A DNA stretch of 64,000 bases from contig NZ_JADILU010000001.1 in assembly GCF_015319355.1 (NCBI RefSeq), positions 62,001 through 126,000 of the forward strand. The letters run 5' to 3'. Positions 26,489 through 36,252 of the stretch are shown here, one piece after another. The notes beneath the pieces were generated by a model, which saw nothing but the letters and a program-made list of their open reading frames with translations, searched no databases and had not been told where the DNA came from. Within the stretch, counting starts at the first letter, position 1. The number at the start of each line of letters is the position of its first letter. Source of the stretch: Psychroserpens luteus (GTDB lineage Bacteria; Bacteroidota; Bacteroidia; Flavobacteriales; Flavobacteriaceae). The position numbers were made by a program, and so were the translations under genes.

Positions 26489-28180
26489 ATGCATAAGAGA
26501 AAAATTCACGAAAGAACGAGAGCCCAAGAGAGCTCAAATGCCATTGAGAGAATGTACATAACGATGCGACATTTATTTAATCGCGGGTTTTATAAGCCAA
26601 TGGGAGTTTCAGGTGAGACACTTAGAGAATCTTTATTGTTATTACGACCAGAAATTTACGGTTCCATTTCCGAAGAAAAAGCAGAATTAGAAGGGTTACT
26701 ATATGTGATTGATCGTTTACCAGAAGGTATTGAGGAATGCACATTCATTAATCTTACTAGTGATGAAGGGTATGGTAATTCACATTTCAAGCCTATAATT
26801 CCACCAAAAAGACGTCGTAACTGTTATCGTATTGATGCAGAGCAGATGAATATCGAAATTACACGAGGACGCTCAGAAATCTACGATATCCTAACACACC
26901 TCACTTTTTTATTTATTGAGTCTCACAAAATAAGTAAACGCGTTTTAATAGACGAAGAGGGAAGAACAACACGAGATTGGATTAAATTAGAGAAAGCGGT
27001 ACTTTCTAAAAAGAAATTAACGCAGCCAGAACGAGAAATAGCAATTACACATACTGCAAATATTTTAGGTAGAACATTTGAAGAGCTTACTAATGCTCAT
27101 ACAAAATTTGCTACTAAAGCACAACCAGAACGTTTACTTCATATAGTCTATTGGTTAGGTAAGCTTGCTATTGAAGAAGTTGTTAATAATAACAAGAGAA
27201 CAGTTACTTTTAGCCCAGTTTTAAGAGAACGATTAGGACATCATATTCATGGAGAAATTTGGGCAGATAATATTAAGGAAGTACTTCAAAAGAATAACTT
27301 ATTAGGTCGTCCAATACATGTTATAAGTGCCAATATGCACAGTGTAATGAATTCTATTTTTGCTCCAATTGCATTAAAAACAATGACAGCAAAAAAAGAT
27401 ATTTTTGATGTTTATGAAGCAATAAGCCAAAAGGATAATGAAACTTTACGCAATAAAATTACAAAAGAGGCGTTGCAGAGTGGAATGACTTACATAAAAG
27501 ATGCATCTGGAACCAATATAGATGTTCAAATATTTGATACCGATAAAATTGATTTTTCTAAAACAGATTTAGAGATTGAAAGTTCATTTAAAAATGTTGA
27601 AAAGCCAGTCATAGTTGTTATGGATTATGCTTTTGGAGAGCAGGCTTATGAAACCATTGATGAACTATTAAAACCTTATACGGTTGACGGTGAAAAAGTG
27701 CATTTAAATGTGGAGTCGGTTTCTATCATGGGTAAAGCAGGTATTTTAGAAGGAGGTAAAGGTGATATTATGATCCCTTCTGCACATATTTTTGAAGGTA
27801 CAGCAGATAATTATCCTTTTGACAATGAGCTCAGTAAAGCAGATTTAGAAGGTCAAGGTGTAAAAGTCTATGAAGGTGCAATGATTAGTGTTTTGGGAAC
27901 ATCACTTCAAAACAAAGAAATACTAAAGTTCTTTTATAATTCAACATGGAATGTGATTGGATTAGAAATGGAAGGCGCACATTATCAAAAAGCAATACAA
28001 GCAGCATCAAAAGTTAGAGGTAGTATAAACCCTAATGTAAAAGTGCGTTACGCTTATTATGCAAGTGATAATCCATTAGAAACAGGAAGTACTTTAGCGT
28101 CTGGAGGTTTAGGCACCTCTGGTGTTAAACCAACTTACTTAATAACAAGAAAAATATTGCAACAGATATTTAATAAATAA
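26489..28180 (+). CDS. DUF6909 family protein with a nucleosidase/phosphorylase-like C-terminal half
   Basis: 563 residues, no signal peptide, cytoplasmic. The N-terminal ~300 residues are helical (MYITMRHLFNRGFYKPMGVSG...). The C-terminal half has segments like the nucleoside phosphorylase/MTA-SAH nucleosidase fold: VIVVMDYAFGEQAYE (~376), GKAGILEGGKGDIMIPSAHIF (~425-445) and NVIGLEMEGAHYQKAI (~490-505). The last resembles the nucleoside-binding MEGA motif. I recognise the whole protein as the DUF6909 family of Bacteroidota. The enzymatic reading is inference. It is conserved downstream of GH3-like genes, here with its own promoter box. Confidence 0.7.
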   Translation: MHKRKIHERTRAQESSNAIERMYITMRHLFNRGFYKPMGVSGETLRESLLLLRPEIYGSISEEKAELEGLLYVIDRLPEGIEECTFINLTSDEGYGNSHFKPIIPPKRRRNCYRIDAEQMNIEITRGRSEIYDILTHLTFLFIESHKISKRVLIDEEGRTTRDWIKLEKAVLSKKKLTQPEREIAITHTANILGRTFEELTNAHTKFATKAQPERLLHIVYWLGKLAIEEVVNNNKRTVTFSPVLRERLGHHIHGEIWADNIKEVLQKNNLLGRPIHVISANMHSVMNSIFAPIALKTMTAKKDIFDVYEAISQKDNETLRNKITKEALQSGMTYIKDASGTNIDVQIFDTDKIDFSKTDLEIESSFKNVEKPVIVVMDYAFGEQAYETIDELLKPYTVDGEKVHLNVESVSIMGKAGILEGGKGDIMIPSAHIFEGTADNYPFDNELSKADLEGQGVKVYEGAMISVLGTSLQNKEILKFFYNSTWNVIGLEMEGAHYQKAIQAASKVRGSINPNVKVRYAYYASDNPLETGSTLASGGLGTSGVKPTYLITRKILQQIFNK

Positions 28181-28189
28181 TATATAGAC

Positions 28190-29245
28190 ATGAGTGAAAA
28201 TTTACCGAAAAAACAAGATTCAGAAGAAATTGACTTAGGTCAATTGTTTAATGCAATCGGTAACCTTTTTGAAAGGTTTTATAGATTTATAAAATCCATA
28301 TTTAAAGGTGTTTTATCATTAATTGTTTATGTAATTAAAGCTATAGTTGATAACTTTAAGGTTATTAGTGTTGTGTTATTGTCCTCTTTTGCATTAGGTG
28401 TTGCAATAGAAAAATTCAGAGAGCCAGTTTATTATTCTGAAATGCTAGTTAGACCTTATTTTGAGTCTAAATATCAATTAGTTTCAAATATTGCTTACTT
28501 TAACTCTTTACTAGAAAACAAAAACACTGAGGCACTAGTTTCAATTTTTCAGATTAAAAGTGAAGATGTAGACGCTATTAATGAGTTTGAAATCAGTATT
28601 GGTCCAGAAACAGAGAACAGTTTGTTACAAGATTATGATAAATACATCAAATCAATAGATAGTATTCGAGCGCAAGAAGTAAGTTTTGATGATTTTGTGG
28701 AGAATAGAGATTTATATTCAAGTGATATATTTAGTATTAGAGTAGAATCAAGTAAAAATGATATTTTTAAGAGTTTGTCTCAAGGTATAAAGAACACTTT
28801 TTCTAATGAATATTCAAAAAAATTAATGCGAGTAAGAGATTCCACTATCTCCATAAGAAAAGCAGCATATATTAAAGACTTAAATAAGATAGATACACTT
28901 CAACTAATGTATTTAAAGATTTTAGAAAAAGAATCTGAAAAAGGATCTTATGGTATTGGAGTAGAAGGAATGTTCCCTTTAACTCAAGAGCGAACAACTA
29001 CTAGGGAGTTTGAATTATTTCAAAATGAAATTAGATTAAGGGATTCAATTCGTGTTTTAGATCAGAAAAAAATAGAAGAAAATGTTTATTTCGATGTTTT
29101 AACAGATTTTTCTGAAATTGGGCAAAAATCAAATAACATTGAGAAGAAATATTCGCTAATCTTCCCTATTTTAGCTTTATTACTTTTGTCCTTAATGTAT
29201 GTTTTAACTAAAATAGTAAAATTTACTAAAGAGTATGAGGCATAA
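28190..29245 (+). CDS. Wzz-like chain-length determinant/polysaccharide co-polymerase
   Basis: 351 residues with a membrane helix at about 57-75 and a second at about 325-343. The ~250 residues between them face the periplasm and include helical segments (for example YIKDLNKIDTLQLMYLKILEKESEK). This two-helix, large-loop architecture is that of Wzz/PCP proteins, which set polymer length. A cytoplasmic amphipathic N-terminus of ~55 residues is longer than usual, and there is no kinase domain. It is placed at the head of the polysaccharide locus and its end overlaps rfbB by 11 bases. Sequence similarity to characterised Wzz proteins is weak by eye. Confidence 0.65.
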   Translation: MSENLPKKQDSEEIDLGQLFNAIGNLFERFYRFIKSIFKGVLSLIVYVIKAIVDNFKVISVVLLSSFALGVAIEKFREPVYYSEMLVRPYFESKYQLVSNIAYFNSLLENKNTEALVSIFQIKSEDVDAINEFEISIGPETENSLLQDYDKYIKSIDSIRAQEVSFDDFVENRDLYSSDIFSIRVESSKNDIFKSLSQGIKNTFSNEYSKKLMRVRDSTISIRKAAYIKDLNKIDTLQLMYLKILEKESEKGSYGIGVEGMFPLTQERTTTREFELFQNEIRLRDSIRVLDQKKIEENVYFDVLTDFSEIGQKSNNIEKKYSLIFPILALLLLSLMYVLTKIVKFTKEYEA

Positions 29246-30251
29246 AACTATTTTAATAACAGGTGGAGCAGGTTTTATTGGATCAAATTTTATAACTTAT
29301 TTTTTAAAACAAAATCCTAATACTAAGATTGTAAATTTAGATAAGCTCACTTATGCAGGTGAGCTCTCTAATTTAAAGGAAGTCTCTTCTAATAATTACA
29401 AGTTTGTAAAAGGTGATATTTGTAATATAAATTTAATAATAAGTCTATTCATAGAGCATGATTTTGATGCGGTAATACATTTTGCTGCGGAATCCCATGT
29501 AGACAATTCTATAGAGAAACCTGATGAGTTTATTAAAACTAATATTGTTGGTACGTTTAATCTTTTAGATGTATCTAAAAACTATTGGATGGATGCGCCA
29601 AATCAATATAAAATAGGCTATGAATCTAGTAGGTTTCATCATATTTCAACAGATGAAGTTTATGGTGCATTAGGAGATACAGGACTGTTTACTGAGCAAA
29701 CACCATATGCACCAAATAGTCCATACAGCGCGTCTAAGGCCTCATCAGACTTTATTGTTAGAAGTTACTTTCATACTTATGGAATGAATGTCGTAACGAC
29801 AAACTGTTCTAATAATTATGGACCAAAACAACATGATGAAAAGTTGATTCCTACTATAATTAGAAAAGCAATCAATGGAGAGCAAATTCCTATTTATGGA
29901 AACGGAAAAAACATAAGAGACTGGTTATATGTATTAGATCATTGTAAAGGCATAGATTTAGTTTTTAATAATGGTGCCTCAGGAGAAACATATAATATTG
30001 GTGGACATAATGAAAGAGATAATCTATATATCGCCAATAAAATATGTGAAATATTAGATGAAAAATATCCCAAAGCAGAATCTTATAAAAAACAAATATC
30101 CTTTGTCAAAGACAGGGTTGGTCATGATTTTAGATATGCAATAGATGCCTCTAAAATAGAAAATGAGCTCGGTTGGAAAGCAGATGAAAATTTTGAAACG
30201 GGAATAAAAAAAACAATTGATTGGTATATAGACAAATATAAAAATGTATGA
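29235..30251 (+). CDS. rfbB: dTDP-glucose 4,6-dehydratase
   Basis: 338 residues. It converts dTDP-glucose to dTDP-4-keto-6-deoxyglucose, the second step of dTDP-rhamnose and other dTDP-sugar pathways. The NAD-binding GGAGFIG (10-16), the active-site STDEVYG (138-144) and Tyr164/Lys168 of YSASK are intact. The start overlaps the upstream Wzz-like gene. The TGA stop overlaps the ATG of an rfbA/rfbC remnant. The enzyme that makes its substrate (RfbA) is therefore missing from this locus. Confidence 0.95.
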   Translation: MRHKTILITGGAGFIGSNFITYFLKQNPNTKIVNLDKLTYAGELSNLKEVSSNNYKFVKGDICNINLIISLFIEHDFDAVIHFAAESHVDNSIEKPDEFIKTNIVGTFNLLDVSKNYWMDAPNQYKIGYESSRFHHISTDEVYGALGDTGLFTEQTPYAPNSPYSASKASSDFIVRSYFHTYGMNVVTTNCSNNYGPKQHDEKLIPTIIRKAINGEQIPIYGNGKNIRDWLYVLDHCKGIDLVFNNGASGETYNIGGHNERDNLYIANKICEILDEKYPKAESYKKQISFVKDRVGHDFRYAIDASKIENELGWKADENFETGIKKTIDWYIDKYKNV

Positions 30252-30385
30252 AGGGAATTATTTTAGCAGGAGGCTTAGATACTAGACTAAATTAATTAAC
30301 AACCTTAATGTCTGAAGATGAAATCATTTTTTTAGATAAAGACAAAGAATTATCAACGCTTTCAAAATATTTAAATGAAAAGTAG
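30248..30385 (+). pseudogene. Deletion scar joining the start of rfbA to the end of rfbC
   Basis: One 46-codon frame, starting at the ATG that overlaps the rfbB stop. It reads MKGIILAGG, then LDTRLN, a TAA stop (30293-30295), then LTTLMS. This follows the N-terminus of glucose-1-phosphate thymidylyltransferase (MKGIILAGGSGTRL, PLT, MSK), with the GGSGTRL loop altered and the Pro codon position now a stop. The same frame then continues EDEIIFLDKDKELSTLSKYL to a TAG at 30383-30385, resembling the C-terminus of dTDP-4-dehydrorhamnose 3,5-epimerase. An internal deletion of some 1.3 kb across rfbA-rfbC is the simplest explanation. The rfbC part is the less certain half. Confidence 0.72.
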
Positions 30386-31235
30386 AATTTTAGTTACAGG
30401 AGCAAATGGACAATTAGGTAAAACTATTAAAGAAATTTCGAGCGATTTTATCAATTCAATTGATTTTGTTTTTGTAGAAAAATCAGAATTAGACATTACC
30501 AATAGTGAGAGTTTAGAGCTTTACTTTCAATCAAACAAATTTGATTACTGTATTAATTGTGCTGCATATACAAATGTTGATTTAGCTGAAACTGAAATCA
30601 AAAAGGCTTTTGATGTTAATGCTAACGCAGTAAAAAATTTAGCTGTCAATTGCAACACTTATAATACAGTTCTCATTCATGTGTCAACAGACTATGTTTT
30701 TGATGGTACAAAACAGTCACCTTATATAGAAACCGACATAACAAACCCTATAAACGTTTATGGTGAGTCTAAGTTATTAGGGGAAGAACATATTAGAAAA
30801 CATCTTGACAATTATTTTATTATAAGAGTCTCCTGGCTATATTCAAAGTTTGATAAAAACTTTGTAAAAACAATTTTCAATAGACTTAAAGAGGACGAGA
30901 AATTAACGATAATTACCTCTCAAAGAGGTACTCCTACAAGCTGTCATGATTTATCTTATTTCATTCTTTTTTTAATTACTAATGCGATTAAAAATTTTGG
31001 GACTTATCATTTTTCTGCTAAAGGAGAGACTACATGGTATGGATTAGCACAATATATATCAAAGTACTTAAACAAAAGTACAAATGTCACACCAATAAAA
31101 GATTATCCTACTAAAGCTAAACGACCATTTTATAGTGTAATGAACAACAGCAAGGTAGAGCAGCTTTATGGTAAGCCACTGACAAAATGGGAAGAATGTG
31201 TTGATGAAGTTCTTGAAAATTTACCTCAAGAGTAA
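30375..31235 (+). CDS. rfbD: dTDP-4-dehydrorhamnose reductase
   Basis: 286 residues. It catalyses the last step of dTDP-L-rhamnose synthesis, reducing the 4-keto group with NAD(P)H. The NAD-binding motif GANGQLG (9-15), STDYVFDG (104-111) and Tyr129/Lys133 of YGESK are intact. Its start overlaps the rfbA/rfbC scar by 11 bases, reflecting an original rfbBACD operon. With RfbA and RfbC lost here, the enzyme needs those activities from elsewhere in the genome or is itself on the way to loss. Confidence 0.93.
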   Translation: MKSRILVTGANGQLGKTIKEISSDFINSIDFVFVEKSELDITNSESLELYFQSNKFDYCINCAAYTNVDLAETEIKKAFDVNANAVKNLAVNCNTYNTVLIHVSTDYVFDGTKQSPYIETDITNPINVYGESKLLGEEHIRKHLDNYFIIRVSWLYSKFDKNFVKTIFNRLKEDEKLTIITSQRGTPTSCHDLSYFILFLITNAIKNFGTYHFSAKGETTWYGLAQYISKYLNKSTNVTPIKDYPTKAKRPFYSVMNNSKVEQLYGKPLTKWEECVDEVLENLPQE

Positions 31236-31272
31236 GAAAGTCTTATTAACTAGGAAATAGGAACAAAAATCA

Positions 31273-31280
31273 TACATTTG
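31273..31280 (+). promoter_or_regulatory. -7 promoter box TACATTTG upstream of gmd
   Basis: Perfect TAnnTTTG, 53 bases before the gmd ATG. It suggests that gmd starts a new transcription unit running through the cys and polysaccharide genes. The leader includes a small hairpin (AATCC/GGATT). Confidence 0.6.
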
Positions 31281-31333
31281 CAAATCATTAAATCCATCCT
31301 AAAAGGATTGTTTAATATTTTAAACTTTAAGAA

Positions 31334-32452
31334 ATGCAAAAGAAAATAGCCCTAATTACAGGAGTTACAGGACAAGATGGAGCCTATTTAAGTGAGTTTT
31401 TGTTAAAAAAAGGATATATCGTTCATGGTGTAAAGAGAAGATCATCTCTTTTTAATACCGATAGAATAGATCATTTGTATCAAGATCCTCATGTGGAAAA
31501 TCAGAATTTTATTTTACACTATGGCGACCTAACAGATAGTACTAATCTTATTAGAATTCTTAAAGAAGTACAACCTGACGAGATTTACAACCTTGCTGCA
31601 ATGAGTCATGTACATGTTTCTTTTGAAATGCCAGAGTATACAGCTAATGCAGATGGTATTGGGACATTACGTCTGTTAGAAGCTATTAGAATTCTAGGAT
31701 TAGAAAAAAAGACAAGAATTTATCAAGCATCTACGTCAGAACTATACGGTAAAGTGCAAGAAGTACCTCAAACAGAAACGACACCTTTCTATCCAAGAAG
31801 CCCATATGCGGTTGCTAAAATGTATGCTTACTGGATAACTGTAAATTACCGTGAAGCTTATGGTATGTATGCTTGTAATGGAATATTGTTTAATCATGAA
31901 TCACCAATAAGAGGAGAAACGTTTGTTACAAGAAAAATTACAAGAGCAACCTCAAAAATAGCTTTAGGATTACAAGATAAAATCTACTTAGGTAATTTAG
32001 ATGCTCAAAGAGATTGGGGACATGCTAAAGATTACATTAGAATGATGTGGATGATTCTTCAAGCTGATGAAGCTGAAGATTGGGTAATCGCTACCGGTAA
32101 AACTACAACAGTGAGGGATTTTATTAAAATGTGTTTTAATCACGTAGGAATTGAACTTGAATTTAAAGGAGAAGGCTCAAACGAAAGAGGTTATATTAAG
32201 TCATGTAGTCAGCCAGAATATCAAATTGAGATTGGTAAAGAAGTTATTTCAGTAGATGAAAAATATTTTAGACCAACCGAAGTAGAATTACTTATTGGTG
32301 ATGCGACAAAGGCCAGAGAAAAATTAGGTTGGATTCCTAAATATGATTTACCAGCATTAGTAGAAGATATGATGTCTAGTGATGTTAGATTGATGCAGAA
32401 GCAACAATACCTAAAAGATGGAGGTTACAGAATCAAAAATTACTTTGAGTAG
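31334..32452 (+). CDS. gmd: GDP-mannose 4,6-dehydratase
   Basis: 372 residues, full length. It converts GDP-D-mannose to GDP-4-keto-6-deoxymannose, the first committed step to GDP-L-fucose. The NADP-binding GVTGQDG (10-16), catalytic Tyr158/Lys162 in SPYAVAK and the signature [16 protein letters not shown] are present. The next gene, six bases downstream, encodes the second enzyme of the same pathway. Confidence 0.97.
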   Translation: MQKKIALITGVTGQDGAYLSEFLLKKGYIVHGVKRRSSLFNTDRIDHLYQDPHVENQNFILHYGDLTDSTNLIRILKEVQPDEIYNLAAMSHVHVSFEMPEYTANADGIGTLRLLEAIRILGLEKKTRIYQASTSELYGKVQEVPQTETTPFYPRSPYAVAKMYAYWITVNYREAYGMYACNGILFNHESPIRGETFVTRKITRATSKIALGLQDKIYLGNLDAQRDWGHAKDYIRMMWMILQADEAEDWVIATGKTTTVRDFIKMCFNHVGIELEFKGEGSNERGYIKSCSQPEYQIEIGKEVISVDEKYFRPTEVELLIGDATKAREKLGWIPKYDLPALVEDMMSSDVRLMQKQQYLKDGGYRIKNYFE

Positions 32453-32458
32453 TACTTT

Positions 32459-33505
32459 ATGAATAAAGAATCTAAAATTTATATAGCTGGTCACCGTGGT
32501 TTAGTAGGAAGTGCATTATTAGAGAACCTTAAACAAAAAGAGTTTAATAATATTATTACTAAAACTCACAAAGAACTTGATCTTACAAATCAAAATGAGG
32601 TTTCAGAATTTTTTTCTTCGGAAAAACCTGAATTTGTATTTCTTGCTGCTGCAAAAGTTGGAGGTATCATTGCGAACAATGTTTACAGAGCAGATTTTAT
32701 ATACGCTAACTTGATGATTCAAAATAATGTGATTCATCAAAGTTATAAGCATGGTGTGAAGAAGTTACTTTTCTTAGGAAGCACATGCATATACCCTAAG
32801 AATGCACCTCAACCAATGAAAGAAGATTATCTTCTTACAGATACTTTAGAATATACAAATGAGCCTTATGCAATAGCTAAGATTGCAGGTATAAAAATGT
32901 GTGAAAGTTATAATTTACAATATGGGACCAATTTCATCTCAGTAATGCCAACTAATCTTTATGGACCAAATGATAATTTCGATTTAGAAAAATCTCATGT
33001 TTTACCTGCGCTCATAAGAAAGATACATTTAGCTAAGTTACTTAATGAAAATAATATTGAGGCTGTTTTAAAGGATCTTGATCTATCAAATATTGAAGAT
33101 GCAAAAGCGTATTTATCTTCATTTGGAGTTTCCGAAAACAGTGTAGAAATTTGGGGTTCTGGAAAGCCAAAACGAGAATTTTTGTGGTCAAAAGATATGG
33201 CAGATGCATGTGTGTTTATTATGGAAAACAGAGATTTTAAGGATACGTTTTCCGAAGAAAAAAAAGAAATTAGAAACACGCATATAAATATTGGTACTGG
33301 AGAAGATATTTCTATAAAGGAATTAGCAGAAAAAATAAAGAGCATTGTTGGTTTTAAGGGAGAGCTAATTTATAATACAGAAAAACCTGACGGTACACTC
33401 AGAAAACTCACAGATGTATCAAAGCTCAATGCCTTAGGCTGGAAGCATAAAATGGAGTTAAAAGACGGAATAAATAAAATGTATGAGTGGTATAGAAATA
33501 AATAA
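32459..33505 (+). CDS. fcl: GDP-L-fucose synthase
   Basis: 348 residues. It epimerises and reduces GDP-4-keto-6-deoxymannose to GDP-L-fucose with NADPH. Motifs are GHRGLVGS (11-18), the GSTCIYP region (107-113) and Tyr137/Lys141 in EPYAIAK. An extra helical stretch near 190-225, compared with the shorter E. coli enzyme, is usual for Bacteroidota versions as I recall. The 3' end overlaps cysQ by 23 bases, so the fucose and sulfate-activation genes belong to one transcript. Confidence 0.96.
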   Translation: MNKESKIYIAGHRGLVGSALLENLKQKEFNNIITKTHKELDLTNQNEVSEFFSSEKPEFVFLAAAKVGGIIANNVYRADFIYANLMIQNNVIHQSYKHGVKKLLFLGSTCIYPKNAPQPMKEDYLLTDTLEYTNEPYAIAKIAGIKMCESYNLQYGTNFISVMPTNLYGPNDNFDLEKSHVLPALIRKIHLAKLLNENNIEAVLKDLDLSNIEDAKAYLSSFGVSENSVEIWGSGKPKREFLWSKDMADACVFIMENRDFKDTFSEEKKEIRNTHINIGTGEDISIKELAEKIKSIVGFKGELIYNTEKPDGTLRKLTDVSKLNALGWKHKMELKDGINKMYEWYRNK

Positions 33506-34292
33506 CAATTTAAAAGTTGCTATTGAAGCTTCTTTAAAGGCAGGAGAAGTTATTATGCAAGTGTATGACACTGCTTTTGATGTAGAAATTAAAGATGATA
33601 AATCTCCTCTAACTGAGGCAGATAAAAGAGCTAATGATATCATTAACTCTTTTTTAATTACTACACCAATTCCAATTATTAGTGAAGAAAACAAACAAAC
33701 CGATTATACTATAAGAAAAAATTGGAGCACATGTTGGGTGGTTGATCCTGTTGATGGCACTAAAGAATTTATCAAGAGAAATGGTGAGTTTACAGTAAAT
33801 ATTGCATTAATAACCAATCAAAAACCTGTTTTAGGAGTTATTTATGTCCCTGCTTCTAAGACTCTTTATTTTGCTGACAATGTTAAAAATAAGGCTTATA
33901 AAATTGAATTAACTTCACACGATACTTCAATATCACATATTTTAGAAGGTTCAAAAGAACTTAAACCTAAAAACAATAAGAGTAATTTGGTTGAAGTTGT
34001 TGGCAGTCGTTCTCACATGAGTCAAGAGACTTTAGATTATGTAGATGATCTAAAAGCTAATGGTAAAAATGTAGAAATAGTTTCTAAAGGAAGTTCTTTA
34101 AAGTTTTGTTTAGTTGCAGAAGGTAGCGCTGATGTTTATCCTAGATTTGCTCCTACGATGGAGTGGGATACTGCTGCAGGACAAGCGATATGTAATGCAG
34201 TAGGTGTTAAGGTTATTTCAAAAGAAACAAATCAATCATTGTTGTACAATAAGCAAAACCTGTTAAACCCGTGGTTTATTGTAACTAAATAA
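33483..34292 (+). CDS. cysQ: 3'(2'),5'-bisphosphate nucleotidase (PAP phosphatase)
   Basis: 269 residues of the inositol-monophosphatase-like family. CysQ hydrolyses 3'-phosphoadenosine 5'-phosphate (PAP), the by-product of PAPS-dependent sulfotransferases, to AMP. Metal-binding motifs are intact: the SPLTEAD region (41-47), ISEEN (66-70), DPVDGTKEF (88-96) and WDTAAG near the C-terminus. It is the first of the sulfate-activation genes and overlaps fcl upstream. Its stop overlaps the DUF2061 start (TAATGA). Confidence 0.93.
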   Translation: MSGIEINNNLKVAIEASLKAGEVIMQVYDTAFDVEIKDDKSPLTEADKRANDIINSFLITTPIPIISEENKQTDYTIRKNWSTCWVVDPVDGTKEFIKRNGEFTVNIALITNQKPVLGVIYVPASKTLYFADNVKNKAYKIELTSHDTSISHILEGSKELKPKNNKSNLVEVVGSRSHMSQETLDYVDDLKANGKNVEIVSKGSSLKFCLVAEGSADVYPRFAPTMEWDTAAGQAICNAVGVKVISKETNQSLLYNKQNLLNPWFIVTK

Positions 34293-34726
34293 TGAAAGAC
34301 CAGTCGCGTAAAAGACATATTGCTAAAACCATTACTTGGCGAATTGTAGGTACAATTGATACCATAATTCTCTCATGGATAATATCTGGTGACCCAATGA
34401 TTGGTTTAAAAATTGGATCTGCCGAAGTTGTTACAAAAATGCTATTATACTACTTTCATGAAAGAGCTTGGTTTAAAATAAATCTTTCTAAAGAAGGAGA
34501 GGTGCTTGAAAGCAGAAAAAGACATATAGCTAAAACGTTTACTTGGAGACTAATAGGTACCGTTGATACAATGCTTATTGCTTGGATAATTTCTGGAGAT
34601 CCATTAACAGGATTAAAAATAGGATTTGCTGAGGTTATTACAAAAATGTTATTGTATTATTTCCATGAACGTTTTTGGTATAAGTTAAACTATGGGCTTT
34701 CTAAAAGGAATAAAGAAGATATATAA
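34292..34726 (+). CDS. Tandem DUF2061 membrane protein
   Basis: 144 residues made of two near-identical DUF2061 units (about 5-63 and 74-132), each running from SRKRHIAKT through TWRhhGThDT and WIISGDP to KMLLYYFHER. Each unit has one or two hydrophobic helices, so the protein is predicted to sit in the inner membrane. DUF2061 genes are often found next to cysC/cysD/cysN-type sulfate activation genes, as here. Function is unproven. The gene overlaps both neighbours: cysQ by 1 base and the upstream possible start of cysC. Confidence 0.85.
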   Translation: MKDQSRKRHIAKTITWRIVGTIDTIILSWIISGDPMIGLKIGSAEVVTKMLLYYFHERAWFKINLSKEGEVLESRKRHIAKTFTWRLIGTVDTMLIAWIISGDPLTGLKIGFAEVITKMLLYYFHERFWYKLNYGLSKRNKEDI

Positions 34727-34736
34727 TTTGTTAGTT

Positions 34737-35339
34737 ATGAAAGAGAATATAATACCACATACTTATCAAGTTTCAAAAGAACAGAGAATTGTATCTAACA
34801 ATCATAACTCATTGTTATTATGGTTCACTGGTTTATCTGGATCTGGCAAATCAACAATTGCAAACTTGGTTGAGAAAGAATTATTTGATTTAGGAATAAA
34901 AACGTATTCTCTTGATGGTGATAACATTAGAAAAGGTATAAATAATGACCTTTCATTCGCTCCAGAAGACAGAACAGAAAATATAAGACGTATTGCTGAA
35001 GTTTCTCACTTGATGGTAGACGCAGGTTTGGTTGTTTTAGCAGCATTTGTTTCTCCGTACAAAAAAGATAGAGAGAATATTAGAACTATCGTTAAAGATG
35101 TTAACTTTGTTGAAGTTTATATTAACACAAGTGTGGAAGAATGTGAACGTCGTGATGTCAAGGGCTTATATAAAAAAGCTAGAGCAGGAGAAATCAAAAA
35201 TATGACAGGAATCTCTGCTCCTTACGAGACTCCTGAGAGTCCAGATATTGAAATAAAAACCGAAAACGAATCTATAGAAGATTCTGTAAATAGAATTGTA
35301 GATTTTATTAAACCTAAATTACAACTCAACCATGAGTAA
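34737..35339 (+). CDS. cysC: Adenylylsulfate kinase
   Basis: 200 residues from the ATG at 34737; the frame is open further upstream to an ATG at 34692, but that start would overlap the DUF2061 gene by 35 bases and add an atypical N-terminus. CysC phosphorylates APS at the 3' position to give PAPS. The Walker A motif GLSGSGKST is at 32-40, and SLDGDNIRKGIN, SPYKKDRENIR and the KGLYKKARAGEI lid are typical. It overlaps cysD by 8 bases. Confidence 0.95.
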   Translation: MKENIIPHTYQVSKEQRIVSNNHNSLLLWFTGLSGSGKSTIANLVEKELFDLGIKTYSLDGDNIRKGINNDLSFAPEDRTENIRRIAEVSHLMVDAGLVVLAAFVSPYKKDRENIRTIVKDVNFVEVYINTSVEECERRDVKGLYKKARAGEIKNMTGISAPYETPESPDIEIKTENESIEDSVNRIVDFIKPKLQLNHE

Positions 35340-36237
35340 ATATTATTTAAATTATTTAGACGAATTAGAGAGCGAGGCCATTTTTATTTTACGTGAAGTT
35401 TGGGCTCAATTCGAAAACCCTGTTATATTATTTTCAGGAGGAAAAGATTCTATATTAGTAACACATTTAGCTAAAAAAGCATTTTATCCAGCAAAAATCC
35501 CATTTCCTTTGATGCATGTAGATACAGGACATAATTTCCCTGAAACTATTCAATTTAGAGATGATATTATCAAGGAATTAGGTGTTGATTTAATCGTAGG
35601 TTCTGTTCAAGAATCTATTGATGATGGACGCGTAGCTGAAGAAAAAGGAAAAAATGCAACACGTAATGCACTACAAATTACAACGCTTTTAGACGCTATT
35701 GAAACCAATAAAGTAGATTGCGCTATAGGTGGAGGGCGACGTGACGAAGAAAAAGCAAGAGCTAAAGAGCGTTTCTTTTCACATCGTGACGATTTTGGTC
35801 AATGGGATCCTAAAAACCAACGACCAGAACTTTGGAATATCTTTAATGGTAAACATTTTGAAGGCGAACATTTTAGAGCTTTTCCTATAAGTAACTGGAC
35901 AGAAATGGATGTTTGGAATTACATCAAGAGAGAGAATATTGCAATTCCATCATTATATTTTGCACATGAAAGAGAAGTGGTTTGGAGACAGGACACTTGG
36001 ATTCCAAATTCTGAGTTTTTAATATTAGAAGATCATGAAGAGGTAGTAACAAAAAAGATTAGATTTAGAACTCTGGGTGATATTACAATTACTGGCGGTG
36101 ATGAGTCTGAAGCTGATACATTAGAAAAAATAGCTATAGAGGTTGCTGGTATGAGAAATACCGAAAGAGGAAATAGAAGTGATGATAAGCGCTCAGAATC
36201 TGCAATGGAAGATAGAAAACGTCAAGGATATTTTTAA
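35332..36237 (+). CDS. cysD: Sulfate adenylyltransferase, small subunit
   Basis: 301 residues. CysD is the catalytic, PP-loop subunit of ATP sulfurylase and forms APS from sulfate and ATP, driven by the CysN GTPase. The PP-loop SGGKDS is at 35-40, and the conserved GGGRRDEEKARAKERFFSHRD and SNWTEMDVWNYI regions are intact. Its partner cysN is not adjacent: three O-acylation genes (one broken) separate them, spanning 36253-40670. Confidence 0.97.
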   Translation: MSKYYLNYLDELESEAIFILREVWAQFENPVILFSGGKDSILVTHLAKKAFYPAKIPFPLMHVDTGHNFPETIQFRDDIIKELGVDLIVGSVQESIDDGRVAEEKGKNATRNALQITTLLDAIETNKVDCAIGGGRRDEEKARAKERFFSHRDDFGQWDPKNQRPELWNIFNGKHFEGEHFRAFPISNWTEMDVWNYIKRENIAIPSLYFAHEREVVWRQDTWIPNSEFLILEDHEEVVTKKIRFRTLGDITITGGDESEADTLEKIAIEVAGMRNTERGNRSDDKRSESAMEDRKRQGYF

Positions 36238-36252
36238 AATTAAGGAGCCTAA

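Noticed and set aside
34692-34736. Extended cysC start at 34692
   Set aside because: It overlaps the DUF2061 gene and adds residues atypical for CysC; the ATG at 34737 fits the family.
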